Origin: Lentilitoribacter sp039986595
GTDB taxonomy: Bacteria; Pseudomonadota; Alphaproteobacteria; Rhizobiales; Rhizobiaceae
DNA: 64,000 bases
NCBI GenBank assembly: GCA_039986595.1
Contig: JBDWQJ010000004.1
Coordinates: 310,001 to 374,000, forward strand
Direction: 5' to 3'
The notes below the pieces were generated by a model that was not told the DNA's origin, searched no databases, and saw only the letters and a list, made by a program, of their open reading frames with translations. The first letter of the stretch is position 1, and each line of letters opens with the position of its first letter. Positions 18,345-27,139 of this stretch are shown one piece after another. A program made the translations under genes and the position numbers.

Positions 18345-19757
18345 ATGAGCAAGATTGAACAAGATATAGCCGCTGATCAGGTTGTAAATTCAACCGATAA
18401 TTCAAAACCAGCTGAGGGCCAAAAAGTCTTTATTAAAACTTTTGGCTGCCAGATGAATGTTTATGACAGCGAACGCATGAGTGACGCATTGGTTAAAGAT
18501 GGCTATACGCCAACTGATACGCCCGATGATGCTGACCTTGTGCTTTTAAACACATGCCATATTCGCGAAAAAGCCGCAGAAAAAGTTTATTCAGATCTGG
18601 GCCGCTTGAACAAAATGAAGCAGAAACGCATGGAAGCAGGTGGTGCCGACATGATGGTTGCTGTTGCAGGCTGTGTTGCGCAAGCGGAAGGTGAAGAAAT
18701 TATCAAACGTTCGCCCGTGGTCAACATGGTCATTGGCCCTGCAACCTATCACCAATTACCCGATGCACTGGGTCGCGCTCGCAAAGGTGAAAAAGTTGTC
18801 GAAACAGAATTCACCGAAGACGATAAATTTGAACACCTGCCAAAAGCTGAGAAAAAGCAAATTCGCTCCCGTGGGGTGACAGCGTTTTTAACAGTTCAAG
18901 AAGGTTGCGATAAGTTTTGCACTTTCTGTGTTGTTCCTTACACACGTGGTGCAGAAATCTCTCGTCCTGTTTCGCAGTTGCTATCTGAAGCGCAAGATCT
19001 GGTTGATGCCGGGGTGCGCGAGATCACATTGCTGGGCCAGAACGTTAATGCCTGGCATGGCAAGGGTGATGATGGCCGCGAATGGGGATTGGGTGAATTA
19101 CTCCATAGGCTATCGGACATTGAAGGCATCGAACGACTTCGCTACACAACAAGTCACCCGCGTGACATGGATAGTGCGTTGATTAATGCGCACCGCGATA
19201 TTGATAAACTCATGCCGTACTTGCACCTACCGGTGCAGGCAGGTTCTGATAAAATTTTAAAATCGATGAACCGTCGCCACACACGTGATGAATATATCAA
19301 GTTGATTGCGCAAATCCGTGAAGGCCGACCAGATTTAGCCATATCAGGCGATTTCATTGTTGGTTTCCCTGGTGAGACGGATGAAGATTTTGAAGATACG
19401 CTTGATCTGATCCGGCAGGTGAAATACGCACAAGCCTATTCTTTCAAATATTCACCTCGACCAGGCACACCCGGTGCTGATTTTAAAGATCATGTACCCG
19501 AAGATATCAAAGCTGAGCGCTTGAAACGTCTGCAGGATTTGCTCTCTGAGCAACAGTTAGAGTTTGCACAAACGTGTGTTGGCAAAGAGATGGATATCTT
19601 ACTTGAAAAGCCGGGTCGTAAGCCTGGTCAGCTTATCGGGCGCTCACCATGGCTCCAATCTGTAATTATTGACGCAAAAGATGCAAAAATAGGTGATACT
19701 CTTAGAGTGCGAATCACTAAAGCCGCGCCTTACAGCTTAATGGCGGATGTGATATAA
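18345..19757 (+). CDS. miaB: tRNA-2-methylthio-N6-dimethylallyladenosine synthase MiaB
   Basis: A radical-SAM enzyme that adds the methylthio group to i6A37 in tRNA. At 470 residues it has the N-terminal MTTase domain with three cluster Cys (in FGCQMN, NTCHIRE and AGCVAQ), the radical-SAM CX3CX2C motif in EGCDKFCTFC, and a C-terminal TRAM domain. An N-terminal tail of about 25 residues is longer than in E. coli. phoH follows after 23 bp. Assignment is secure. Confidence 0.95.
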   Translation: MSKIEQDIAADQVVNSTDNSKPAEGQKVFIKTFGCQMNVYDSERMSDALVKDGYTPTDTPDDADLVLLNTCHIREKAAEKVYSDLGRLNKMKQKRMEAGGADMMVAVAGCVAQAEGEEIIKRSPVVNMVIGPATYHQLPDALGRARKGEKVVETEFTEDDKFEHLPKAEKKQIRSRGVTAFLTVQEGCDKFCTFCVVPYTRGAEISRPVSQLLSEAQDLVDAGVREITLLGQNVNAWHGKGDDGREWGLGELLHRLSDIEGIERLRYTTSHPRDMDSALINAHRDIDKLMPYLHLPVQAGSDKILKSMNRRHTRDEYIKLIAQIREGRPDLAISGDFIVGFPGETDEDFEDTLDLIRQVKYAQAYSFKYSPRPGTPGADFKDHVPEDIKAERLKRLQDLLSEQQLEFAQTCVGKEMDILLEKPGRKPGQLIGRSPWLQSVIIDAKDAKIGDTLRVRITKAAPYSLMADVI

Positions 19758-19780
19758 AACCGTTTTGGAGTTTATAGAAT

Positions 19781-20851
19781 TTGACAAGTCGGCAAATGCC
19801 TTTTGAAAACAGTAATGTAGAAGATGCAGGCGCATCAGATACAACGCAAGTTGAACTCACTTTCGATAACAATCGTCTCGCGACTATGCTTTTTGGACAA
19901 TTTGATCAACACCTTGCTTTGCTCGAGCAAAAGCTAGGGATTGATGCGCATGCGCGTGGAAATAACGTTGTTCTTAATGGCCCAGCGCTTGAGACAAATC
20001 AGGCAAGACGTGCTTTGGACTCGCTATATGAGCGATTAATCAAAGGCGAATTGATCGACAATTCTGATGTTGATGGTGCGATCCGTATGGCCGTTGCTGC
20101 CGATGATCAATTGTCCCTCCCCACCATGGATAACAGCGCAAAGCTTGCCATGGCACAAATTTCGACCCATAAAAAGACAATTCTAGCCCGCACACCAACC
20201 CAAGATGCTTATATCCGAGCTATGGAGCGTGCTGAACTGGTCTTTGGTGTGGGACCTGCGGGTACTGGTAAAACCTATCTTGCTGTTGCTTATGCTGCGC
20301 AACTTTTAGAACGTGGTCAGATTGAACGTATTATTTTATCCCGTCCCGCGGTTGAAGCAGGTGAGCGCTTGGGCTTTTTGCCCGGAGATATGAAGGAAAA
20401 GGTCGATCCATATCTTAGACCGCTTTACGATGCGCTTTATGACATGATCCCGGGCGATAAGGTAGAACGCGCGCTTACTGCTGGTGTTATCGAGATTGCG
20501 CCTTTAGCCTTTATGCGCGGAAGAACGCTTACAAATGCTGCTGTCATTTTAGATGAAGCGCAAAATACAACACCTATGCAAATGAAGATGTTTTTAACGC
20601 GTTTGGGTGAAAATGCGCGCATGATCATCACTGGTGATCCGAGCCAGATTGATTTACCTGGTGGCGCGAAGTCTGGTTTGATTGAAGCTTTGGATGTGTT
20701 GCGAGGGATTGAAGGTATTGTGACCTGTCGCTTCCGCGATGTTGATGTTGTGCGGCATCACTTAGTGCAAAAAATTGTGACCGCTTACGATAAAAAACAT
20801 GTCAAAGCTGAACCTGCGACAGATAAAAAGACTTCAAAGCCTGATGTCTGA
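19781..20851 (+). CDS. PhoH-like ATPase
   Basis: A 356-residue ATPase of the PhoH/YbeZ family, thought to act with YbeY in RNA metabolism. The ATPase core has Walker A GPAGTGKT at 158-165 and Walker B VILDEAQN near 255, then a conserved arginine-rich end. A GGAG site ten bases before TTG 19781 supports that start; ATG 19796 would be too far from it. The stop overlaps the ybeY start by 8 bp, which ties their translation together. Confidence 0.9.
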   Translation: MTSRQMPFENSNVEDAGASDTTQVELTFDNNRLATMLFGQFDQHLALLEQKLGIDAHARGNNVVLNGPALETNQARRALDSLYERLIKGELIDNSDVDGAIRMAVAADDQLSLPTMDNSAKLAMAQISTHKKTILARTPTQDAYIRAMERAELVFGVGPAGTGKTYLAVAYAAQLLERGQIERIILSRPAVEAGERLGFLPGDMKEKVDPYLRPLYDALYDMIPGDKVERALTAGVIEIAPLAFMRGRTLTNAAVILDEAQNTTPMQMKMFLTRLGENARMIITGDPSQIDLPGGAKSGLIEALDVLRGIEGIVTCRFRDVDVVRHHLVQKIVTAYDKKHVKAEPATDKKTSKPDV

Positions 20852-21350
20852 GAATACTATTGAACTTGCAATCGATATTGCCGTTGATAGTGACAAATGG
20901 ACAGATATTGATGCGGTTAACGTTATAGCCCATAAAACTTCGGCGACCGTCATGAATTGGCTTGAGGCAAAGGAAGCGATAACTTTTCCTCAAATTCCGA
21001 TGGAGTTATCTCTTCTTTTAACCGATGACGCTTCGATAAAAGAGATTAACAGCAAATGGCGGCGCCAAGACAAAGCAACCAACGTTTTGTCCTTTCCGAC
21101 GAAGGAAATAGAGGTCGGTGAGACACCTTTGCCACTTCTTGGTGACATTATTTTTGCTTATGAGACGATTTTGCGTGAAGCTGGAGAATTAACCAAGTCT
21201 TTTGAAGAGCACCTAACGCATTTGTTTATTCATGGATTTTTGCATCTTTTAGGCTATGATCATATAAATGACACAGATGCGGAACAAATGGAGCGTATTG
21301 AGACTGGAATTTTGCTTTCAATAGGCCTATCTGACCCTTATGAGAATTAA
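20844..21350 (+). CDS. ybeY: Endoribonuclease YbeY, rRNA maturation factor
   Basis: A zinc-dependent RNase for 16S rRNA 3'-end maturation and ribosome quality control. The metal motif H-X3-H-X5-H appears as HGFLHLLGYDH near residue 128. The frame is open from 20799, but ATG 20844, inside the last codons of phoH, gives the usual 168 residues and N-terminus. CorC follows 44 bp later. Assignment is secure. Confidence 0.93.
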   Translation: MSENTIELAIDIAVDSDKWTDIDAVNVIAHKTSATVMNWLEAKEAITFPQIPMELSLLLTDDASIKEINSKWRRQDKATNVLSFPTKEIEVGETPLPLLGDIIFAYETILREAGELTKSFEEHLTHLFIHGFLHLLGYDHINDTDAEQMERIETGILLSIGLSDPYEN

Positions 21351-21394
21351 AGTTCGACCGCCCCTTTATTTTGGGCCATTAAACTGAAGAGACA

Positions 21395-22498
21395 ATGAAC
21401 GAAAAAACTGTACAAGCTGACACATTAAATTCAGCTTCAGATCTGAACGAAGATCAAAACGACGACGGCGACAGTCCGGACGGATCGATAAAAACACACA
21501 CAAAACGAAAATCTAAACTTGGCATTTGGCAACGCTTGAAGCGTGCGCTATTCCCTTCCGCTGAAGGTATGAGCATTCGTGAAGACTTTAGCGAGGCTCT
21601 TAAAAACGGAAATCATATTGATTCAGGATTTTCGGCAGATGAACGCGCTATGCTCGATAATATTTTGCTCATGCGCGAAGTTCGTGTCGAGGATGTGATG
21701 ATCCCGCGCGCGGACATTATTGCAATCGATCGTTCCATTTCGCTTGGTGATCTAACAACTGTGTTCGAAAATTCCGGTCATTCGCGAATGCCCGTTTTTT
21801 CAGACAACCTAGATGATCCAAAAGGCATGGTGCATATCCGGGATTTGCTTGCCTATTATACCCGACAGGCACGAAACGGACGTCGCAGCACTGCAAAGTC
21901 ATCAACGTCGAAGACGCCATCAAAGCCTTTGGATTTTACTAAAATCAAGCTGGATAAAACACTTCAAGACGCGAATATTATGCGCAGCGTTTTATTTGTG
22001 CCCGCCTCAATGCTCGCATCAGATTTGTTAAAACGTATGCAAGCAACGCGCACACAAATGGCATTGGTGATCGATGAATATGGCGGAACCGATGGTTTGG
22101 TTTCACTAGAAGATATCGTTGAAATCGTTGTGGGCGACATTGAAGATGAACATGATGATATCGATGGACCACTCATCACAGAGGTTGGTGAAGGTATTTG
22201 GCAGGCGGAAGCAAAAGCTAGCCTTGAAGAATTATCTGAGATCCTGGGTATCGATTTCTCAAAAAGTGAGAACATGGACGATGTCGATACAATCGGTGGT
22301 CTTGTGTTTGCAAGATTGGGCAGAGTTCCTGTGCGAGGCGAAGTTGTCCGTATGGTTCAAGGCTATGAATTTCACATAACCGATGCTGATGCGCGACGCA
22401 TTAAACGTGTGCGCATTCTCCGCCTTAAGGCAAATACACGTCGACGCATGGGAAAAGTTAGTGTTGAAAGTGATGAAAAACCTGAAACTGGCGGTTAA
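21395..22498 (+). CDS. CorC/HlyC-type CBS-domain protein
   Basis: A 367-residue soluble protein with two CBS domains (about residues 95-240), including the VMIPRADIIAID and VIDEYGGTDGLVSLEDIVE signatures, and a C-terminal CorC/HlyC transporter-associated domain. An acidic, low-complexity N-terminus of about 45 residues precedes the core. Members are described as magnesium/cobalt efflux factors or hemolysin-like proteins; their role is not settled. The ybeY-corC-lnt order is conserved from proteobacterium to proteobacterium. Confidence 0.88.
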   Translation: MNEKTVQADTLNSASDLNEDQNDDGDSPDGSIKTHTKRKSKLGIWQRLKRALFPSAEGMSIREDFSEALKNGNHIDSGFSADERAMLDNILLMREVRVEDVMIPRADIIAIDRSISLGDLTTVFENSGHSRMPVFSDNLDDPKGMVHIRDLLAYYTRQARNGRRSTAKSSTSKTPSKPLDFTKIKLDKTLQDANIMRSVLFVPASMLASDLLKRMQATRTQMALVIDEYGGTDGLVSLEDIVEIVVGDIEDEHDDIDGPLITEVGEGIWQAEAKASLEELSEILGIDFSKSENMDDVDTIGGLVFARLGRVPVRGEVVRMVQGYEFHITDADARRIKRVRILRLKANTRRRMGKVSVESDEKPETGG

Positions 22499-22582
22499 AT
22501 ATCAATTAGTCGCTTGAGTTGCTTACAGCTATAATTGTACACCAACATAGTAAGTGGCGGGGCTGATTCGCAAAATTGTATC

Positions 22583-22604
22583 CAAGTATTTTTGCCAATA
22601 CTTG
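22583..22604. promoter_or_regulatory. 8-bp inverted repeat upstream of lnt
   Basis: Perfect arms CAAGTATT and AATACTTG with a 6-nt centre, 36 bp before the lnt ATG. It looks like an operator or a leader hairpin; no T run follows. Confidence 0.35.
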
Positions 22605-22640
22605 ATGCACAATGTGAAACAAATGTCGGAAAGCGCATAA

Positions 22641-24224
22641 ATGTTGGATAAAATCTCTGGCGACATCATGCTTTCATGGGGTGTTAAACGCTTCATCATT
22701 GCGTTTCTTGCCGGTGCTTTAGCGACACTAGCCTTACCGCCTTTTGACTTTTTTGCTGTCTTATTTATTTCCTTTCCAATCTTGATCTGGCTGATAGATG
22801 GCGCAAGTAAACAGCCAGATAAAGGGTTTATTGCAGCCCGCAAGCCTGCCTTTATAACCGGGTGGAGTTTTGGCTTTGGTTACTTTTCTGCAGGTCTGTG
22901 GTGGCTTGGTAATGCGGTGCTTACTAGCGGTGAAGAAGCTTATTGGGCGCTGCCGCTTGCGGTATTTGCGCTTCCAGCGCTGCTCGCCGTCTTCTATGGA
23001 GTTGCGGTTGTTTTAGCTCGGTCGTTTTGGGATAATGGCATTGGGCGAATATTTTCGTTAAGCGCCAGCTTTGGGGCGTTAGAATATTTTCGAGCTTCGG
23101 TGTTTACTGGTTTTCCTTGGAATACAATCGGTTATGCGGCAATGCCTGTTCCAGTCGCTATGCAATCATCACAGATCGTTGGCATCTTTGGGATGAGTAT
23201 CATAACCGTGTTTATCGCGTGTGTACCTGCACTTATCGCAACAAAACAAGGCCTAAAGCCTGCAATTATCATCGCAGCATTTATGATATGCGCGCATATC
23301 AGTTATGGTGCATTCTCGCTTAATCAACCATTGCCAGAAAATTCTGGTCATGTCATTCGCATCGTTCAACCGTCCATTAGCCAGGATGAAAAATGGGACG
23401 ATGAAAAGCGCTCTGATATATTTAGAACCTATTTGGAACTATCCGCCCAAGAGCCTGACGAAGATCAAGAACGACCTTCAGTGATCATATGGCCTGAGAC
23501 TTCTGTTCCCTTCATTTTAACTAAAACACCTGATGCGCTTTCGCAAATTGCAGATACATTGAAAATTGGCCAAACCTTAATCGCAGGCGCTGTTCGATTA
23601 GAGGAAAGCGCGAGCGGTGAGCGCGATAAATATTATAATTCGATTTACGTTATCAATGATGAGGGGCAAATAATTGGCTCTGCAGATAAGCATCATCTCG
23701 TGCCCTTTGGTGAGTATCTACCTTTTGAAAACATGTTACGCACTATCGGGCTCACGCCGATTGCCGAAACGTTTGGCGGCTTTTCAGCTGCGAGCAAACA
23801 ACGCATCTTAAAGCTTGGCAATAACCTAAAACTACTTCCACTGATTTGTTATGAGGCGATTTTTCCAAATTACGCACATACTAATGATGAGCTGAGCGCT
23901 TTGATTAACCTCACCAATGATGCTTGGTATGGCGATACACCTGGGCCTTACCAACACTTGCGACAAGCTCAATTGCGTTCGGTGGAAACAGCGTTACCGC
24001 TCATTCGGTCTGGCAATAATGGTATTTCTGTCATTACCGATTCAAAGGGCCGTATTATTGATGGTCTTGCACTCAATGTCATAGGCAAACTTGATGTTGA
24101 ATTACCCGGTACCGAAAAAGCTTTGTTAAATCACGCCCAACGCAATATTGTATTCATCGTTTTACTGATTATGTGTTTCATGACATCATTTTTGTGTTTT
24201 AGACGTCATAAAATAAGTAGTTAA
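22641..24224 (+). CDS. lnt: Apolipoprotein N-acyltransferase
   Basis: Adds the third acyl chain to outer-membrane lipoproteins, in the inner membrane. The 527-residue protein has about six N-terminal helices, a periplasmic nitrilase-type domain and a last helix (about 498-518). The catalytic triad is seen as Glu in IWPETSVPF, Lys in the KHHLVPFGEYLPFE region and Cys in LICYEAIFPN. The rhizobial ortholog is known as actA, an acid-tolerance gene. ATG 22668 is an alternative start. Assignment is secure. Confidence 0.95.
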   Translation: MLDKISGDIMLSWGVKRFIIAFLAGALATLALPPFDFFAVLFISFPILIWLIDGASKQPDKGFIAARKPAFITGWSFGFGYFSAGLWWLGNAVLTSGEEAYWALPLAVFALPALLAVFYGVAVVLARSFWDNGIGRIFSLSASFGALEYFRASVFTGFPWNTIGYAAMPVPVAMQSSQIVGIFGMSIITVFIACVPALIATKQGLKPAIIIAAFMICAHISYGAFSLNQPLPENSGHVIRIVQPSISQDEKWDDEKRSDIFRTYLELSAQEPDEDQERPSVIIWPETSVPFILTKTPDALSQIADTLKIGQTLIAGAVRLEESASGERDKYYNSIYVINDEGQIIGSADKHHLVPFGEYLPFENMLRTIGLTPIAETFGGFSAASKQRILKLGNNLKLLPLICYEAIFPNYAHTNDELSALINLTNDAWYGDTPGPYQHLRQAQLRSVETALPLIRSGNNGISVITDSKGRIIDGLALNVIGKLDVELPGTEKALLNHAQRNIVFIVLLIMCFMTSFLCFRRHKISS

Positions 24225-24394
24225 TTACCAATTACCATAATATTTACATATTTGATTATTCAATTGTCATAGCGTTATAGTTAAAATGTTTTGAAAATAT
24301 GGTATGTAAGTCAATCCCAAAGACCGCAACAGCTTATTTGATCTACTAAAACATGCAATTCAATTTAATTCTTCTATCCCGTTAGGAAATCATA

Positions 24395-24820
24395 ATGAAA
24401 GCCAACAAAAAAAAACCAAATCCTATCGATGTGCATGTTGGCAGCCGAATTCGGCTACGTAGAACTATGTTGAGCATGAGCCAAGAAAAATTGGGTGAAG
24501 CGCTGGGAATTACATTTCAACAAATTCAAAAATACGAAAAAGGTACAAACCGCGTTGGCGCAAGTCGTCTTCAAAATATCTCATCAGTATTAAATGTACC
24601 TGTTTCATTTTTCTTTGAAGATGCTCCGGGTGACCAAACTTCAGAACAACAGGGGATGGCGGAAGCAAACAGCTCCAGCTACGTCGTAGACTTTTTGTCA
24701 TCTTCGGAAGGATTGCAACTCAATCGTGCTTTCATAAAAATCGAAGACCCAAAGATCCGAAGAAAGTTAGTTGATCTGACAAAAGCTCTTGCTGCAGACA
24801 GCGATACACTTTCTGAGTAA
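24395..24820 (+). CDS. XRE-family transcriptional regulator (PhrR-like)
   Basis: A 141-residue DNA-binding protein with one helix-turn-helix of the Cro/C1 type (about residues 17-70, including QEKLGEALGITFQQIQKYEKG). The rest is charged and may dimerise. Its place between lnt and metK matches a conserved regulator of Hyphomicrobiales; in Sinorhizobium a low-pH-induced gene called phrR lies downstream of actA/lnt. Equivalence is inferred from position and domain. A terminator follows 22 bp after the stop. Confidence 0.85.
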   Translation: MKANKKKPNPIDVHVGSRIRLRRTMLSMSQEKLGEALGITFQQIQKYEKGTNRVGASRLQNISSVLNVPVSFFFEDAPGDQTSEQQGMAEANSSSYVVDFLSSSEGLQLNRAFIKIEDPKIRRKLVDLTKALAADSDTLSE

Positions 24821-24841
24821 TCCAAATGTGGATAATGTTTT

Positions 24842-24882
24842 TTGCCCGTAATGATATTTGTGATTGCGGGCATTTTTCTTTT
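24842..24882 (+). terminator. Intrinsic terminator after the XRE gene
   Basis: A ten-pair stem, TGCCCGTAAT with ATTGCGGGCA (one G-U pair), encloses a ten-base loop and is followed by a T-rich run. It separates the XRE gene from metK. Confidence 0.75.
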
Positions 24883-24962
24883 TATTGCACAAAAAGCTAA
24901 ATAATGCCGCTAATCAGCAATTTTCTGTCATTTGCAGATATCAAGATATATTTATGTCCTTG

Positions 24963-25108
24963 TATAATCTTTAAGCTTTTCGTAAAAGAATTAGCAAATA
25001 ATAACGTTAAATCTATGGAGTTAGAGTTCCTCTATCTCCAGTTTCTAGAACCGAAGATACGCACTTGATTATTATTCAGGTTTGGATCTCTACGAAATGA
25101 GGACGCTA
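24963..25108 (+). promoter_or_regulatory. metK promoter -10 and structured leader
   Basis: A perfect TATAAT lies at 24963-24968, so the metK message may have a leader of about 135 bases. A stem with ten pairs and one mismatch (TGGAG-TAGAG / CTCTA-CTCCA) lies at 25016-25040. No clear -35 is seen and the leader does not match the SAM-II, SAM-V or SAM/SAH patterns that I remember. Control by SAM is therefore only a possibility. Confidence 0.35.
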
Positions 25109-26380
25109 ATGGCACGCCAGAACTATCTATTTACAAGTGAATCAGTATCAGAAGGTCACCCAGACAAAGTTTGTGATCGCATCTCTGATGAAATTGTCGA
25201 TCTTGTTTATCGTGAAGCGAAGAAAACGGGCATGGACCCTTATAAAGTTCGGGTTGCTTGCGAAACGCTCACAACGACAAACCGCGTTGTTATCGCAGGT
25301 GAAGTTCGTGTTCCTGAAACGCTTTTGAAAAAAGACAAGCAGGGCAACATCGTTCATGACGCTGCTGGCTTGCCAGTTGTAGCGGCAGGACGCTTTAGAT
25401 CTGCAGCGCGCCGTGCAATCCGTGACATTGGTTACGAACAAGATGGCTTCCATTGGAAAACCGCACGTGTGGATGTTTTGCTGCACGGTCAGTCGCCTGA
25501 TATTGGTCAAGGCGTTGACAATGCTGCTGACAAGCAAGGTGAAGAAGGTGCGGGCGATCAAGGGATTATGTTCGGCTACGCTTGCCGCGAAACCGAAGCT
25601 TTAATGCCAGCTCCAATTTATTACTCACACAAAATTTTAGAACTGCTTGCGACCGCACGTAAATCAGGTGAAGGCGATGCTGGTAAACTCGGACCAGATG
25701 CGAAAAGCCAGGTCACTGTGCGTTATGTTGACGGAAAACCATCTGAAGTAACTTCAATTGTTTTATCAACGCAGCACCTTGATGATAGCTGGGATTCAAA
25801 AAAGGTTCGACAAGTTTGTGAACCTTATATCCGTGAAGCTCTTGGCGATCTCGCAATTGCTGATGACTGTGACTGGTACATCAATCCAACAGGCAAGTTT
25901 GTTATTGGTGGTCCTGATGGGGACGCTGGTCTAACGGGTCGTAAAATCATTGTGGATACTTACGGTGGTGCAGCACCTCATGGCGGCGGCGCATTCTCTG
26001 GCAAAGATACAACCAAGGTTGACCGTTCAGCAGCTTATGCTTCGCGCTATCTTGCTAAAAACGTGGTTGCGGCAAAACTTGCTGAAAAATGTACTATTCA
26101 ATTGTCATACGCAATTGGTGTTGCACAGCCTTTGTCCATCTATGTAGATTTGCATGATACTGGCAAAGTTTCAGAAGAAGTTGTCGAAGCTGCAATCCGT
26201 GCAACAATGGACTTGTCACCAACGGGTATCCGTAAGCATCTTGATTTGAACAAACCTATTTATGCACAATCTGCCGCATATGGTCACTTCGGCCGTAAAC
26301 CTGGCCGAAATGGATCATTCTCTTGGGAGAAGACTGACTTAACAAAAGCGCTAAAAGACGCTGTGAAAGAAGCAGAATAA
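25109..26380 (+). CDS. metK: S-adenosylmethionine synthetase
   Basis: Makes S-adenosylmethionine from methionine and ATP, the methyl donor for RsmI, TrmB, UbiE and MiaB also encoded here. ATG 25109 has a GAGG site 6 bases upstream and gives the family's N-terminus (ARQNYLFTSESVSEGHPDK); the open frame begins at TTG 25082. The protein is 423 residues, with the GHPDK motif, the GAGDQGIMFGYA hexapeptide region and the GGGAFSGKD phosphate loop. trmB follows 19 bp later. Confidence 0.96.
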   Translation: MARQNYLFTSESVSEGHPDKVCDRISDEIVDLVYREAKKTGMDPYKVRVACETLTTTNRVVIAGEVRVPETLLKKDKQGNIVHDAAGLPVVAAGRFRSAARRAIRDIGYEQDGFHWKTARVDVLLHGQSPDIGQGVDNAADKQGEEGAGDQGIMFGYACRETEALMPAPIYYSHKILELLATARKSGEGDAGKLGPDAKSQVTVRYVDGKPSEVTSIVLSTQHLDDSWDSKKVRQVCEPYIREALGDLAIADDCDWYINPTGKFVIGGPDGDAGLTGRKIIVDTYGGAAPHGGGAFSGKDTTKVDRSAAYASRYLAKNVVAAKLAEKCTIQLSYAIGVAQPLSIYVDLHDTGKVSEEVVEAAIRATMDLSPTGIRKHLDLNKPIYAQSAAYGHFGRKPGRNGSFSWEKTDLTKALKDAVKEAE

Positions 26381-26399
26381 GGTCGGACTGTCATAAGTT

Positions 26400-27101
26400 A
26401 TGACTGATCAACCTCACCCAGAACGCGCGACCGAAGCCTTTTTCGGTCGCCGAAAAGGCAAGCACTTAAAAAGCAATCATCACGTTGCGCTTGCAGAAGT
26501 TCTGCCCAAACTAAAACTTGATCTTACAAAACCCGCACCTGATAATTTCATGGATTTATGGAACAGTTCGGGCATGTCTACGCGTTTGGAAATTGGATTT
26601 GGTGGTGGTGAACATTTGCTACACCGCGCACGAAGCCAAACCGATACATGTTTCATTGGCGTTGAACCCTTCGTCAATTCAATGGCAAAATTGGCTCGTT
26701 CTGTGTTTGAAAACCCAATTGATAACTTACGCCTTTATGATGATGACGCAACGCTTGTGCTCGATTGGTTGCCTGATAATTCTATAGACCACATAGATTT
26801 GCTTTACCCCGACCCTTGGCCGAAACGGCGCCACTGGAAGCGTCGGTTTGTTTCAACGGTCAATTTAGATCGATTCTCACGTGTGTTAAAGCCGGGCGGC
26901 AAATTTTGCTTTGCCTCTGATATTGAAACATATGTGAATTGGACGCTTGAGCATATCAACGCGCATTCAGACTTTAGCTGGATTGCAAATGGTCCAGATG
27001 ACTGGACAAAATCTTGGGATGGATGGCCATCAACACGGTATGAAGCAAAAGCCTTCCGTGAAGGTCGCACACCAGCATATCTCGACTTTATCCGTTGTTA
27101 G
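26400..27101 (+). CDS. trmB: tRNA (guanine-N7-)-methyltransferase
   Basis: Forms m7G46 in the variable loop of tRNAs using SAM. The 233-residue Rossmann methyltransferase has LEIGFGGGEHL (SAM loop, about residue 61), the IDLLYPDPWPKRRHWKRRF motif that marks TrmB, and the C-terminal T-X-Y-E motif (STRYEAKAFREGR). It is the last gene of the long core cluster and converges with the lipoprotein gene. Confidence 0.95.
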   Translation: MTDQPHPERATEAFFGRRKGKHLKSNHHVALAEVLPKLKLDLTKPAPDNFMDLWNSSGMSTRLEIGFGGGEHLLHRARSQTDTCFIGVEPFVNSMAKLARSVFENPIDNLRLYDDDATLVLDWLPDNSIDHIDLLYPDPWPKRRHWKRRFVSTVNLDRFSRVLKPGGKFCFASDIETYVNWTLEHINAHSDFSWIANGPDDWTKSWDGWPSTRYEAKAFREGRTPAYLDFIRC

Positions 27102-27121
27102 AGCGGCAACACATACCGCTC
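27101..27121. terminator. Hairpin between trmB and the convergent lipoprotein gene
   Basis: Inverted repeat GAGCGG, 9-nt loop, CCGCTC, beginning at the last base of the trmB stop codon. No proper T run on either strand, so only a weak terminator call. Confidence 0.3.
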
Positions 27122-27139
27122 AAAATTAAATTGTTCGAA

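Noticed and set aside
24821..25108. SAM riboswitch upstream of metK
   Set aside because: The leader lacks the sequence blocks of SAM-II, SAM-V and SAM/SAH classes that I can recall. Kept only as a structured leader of unknown role.
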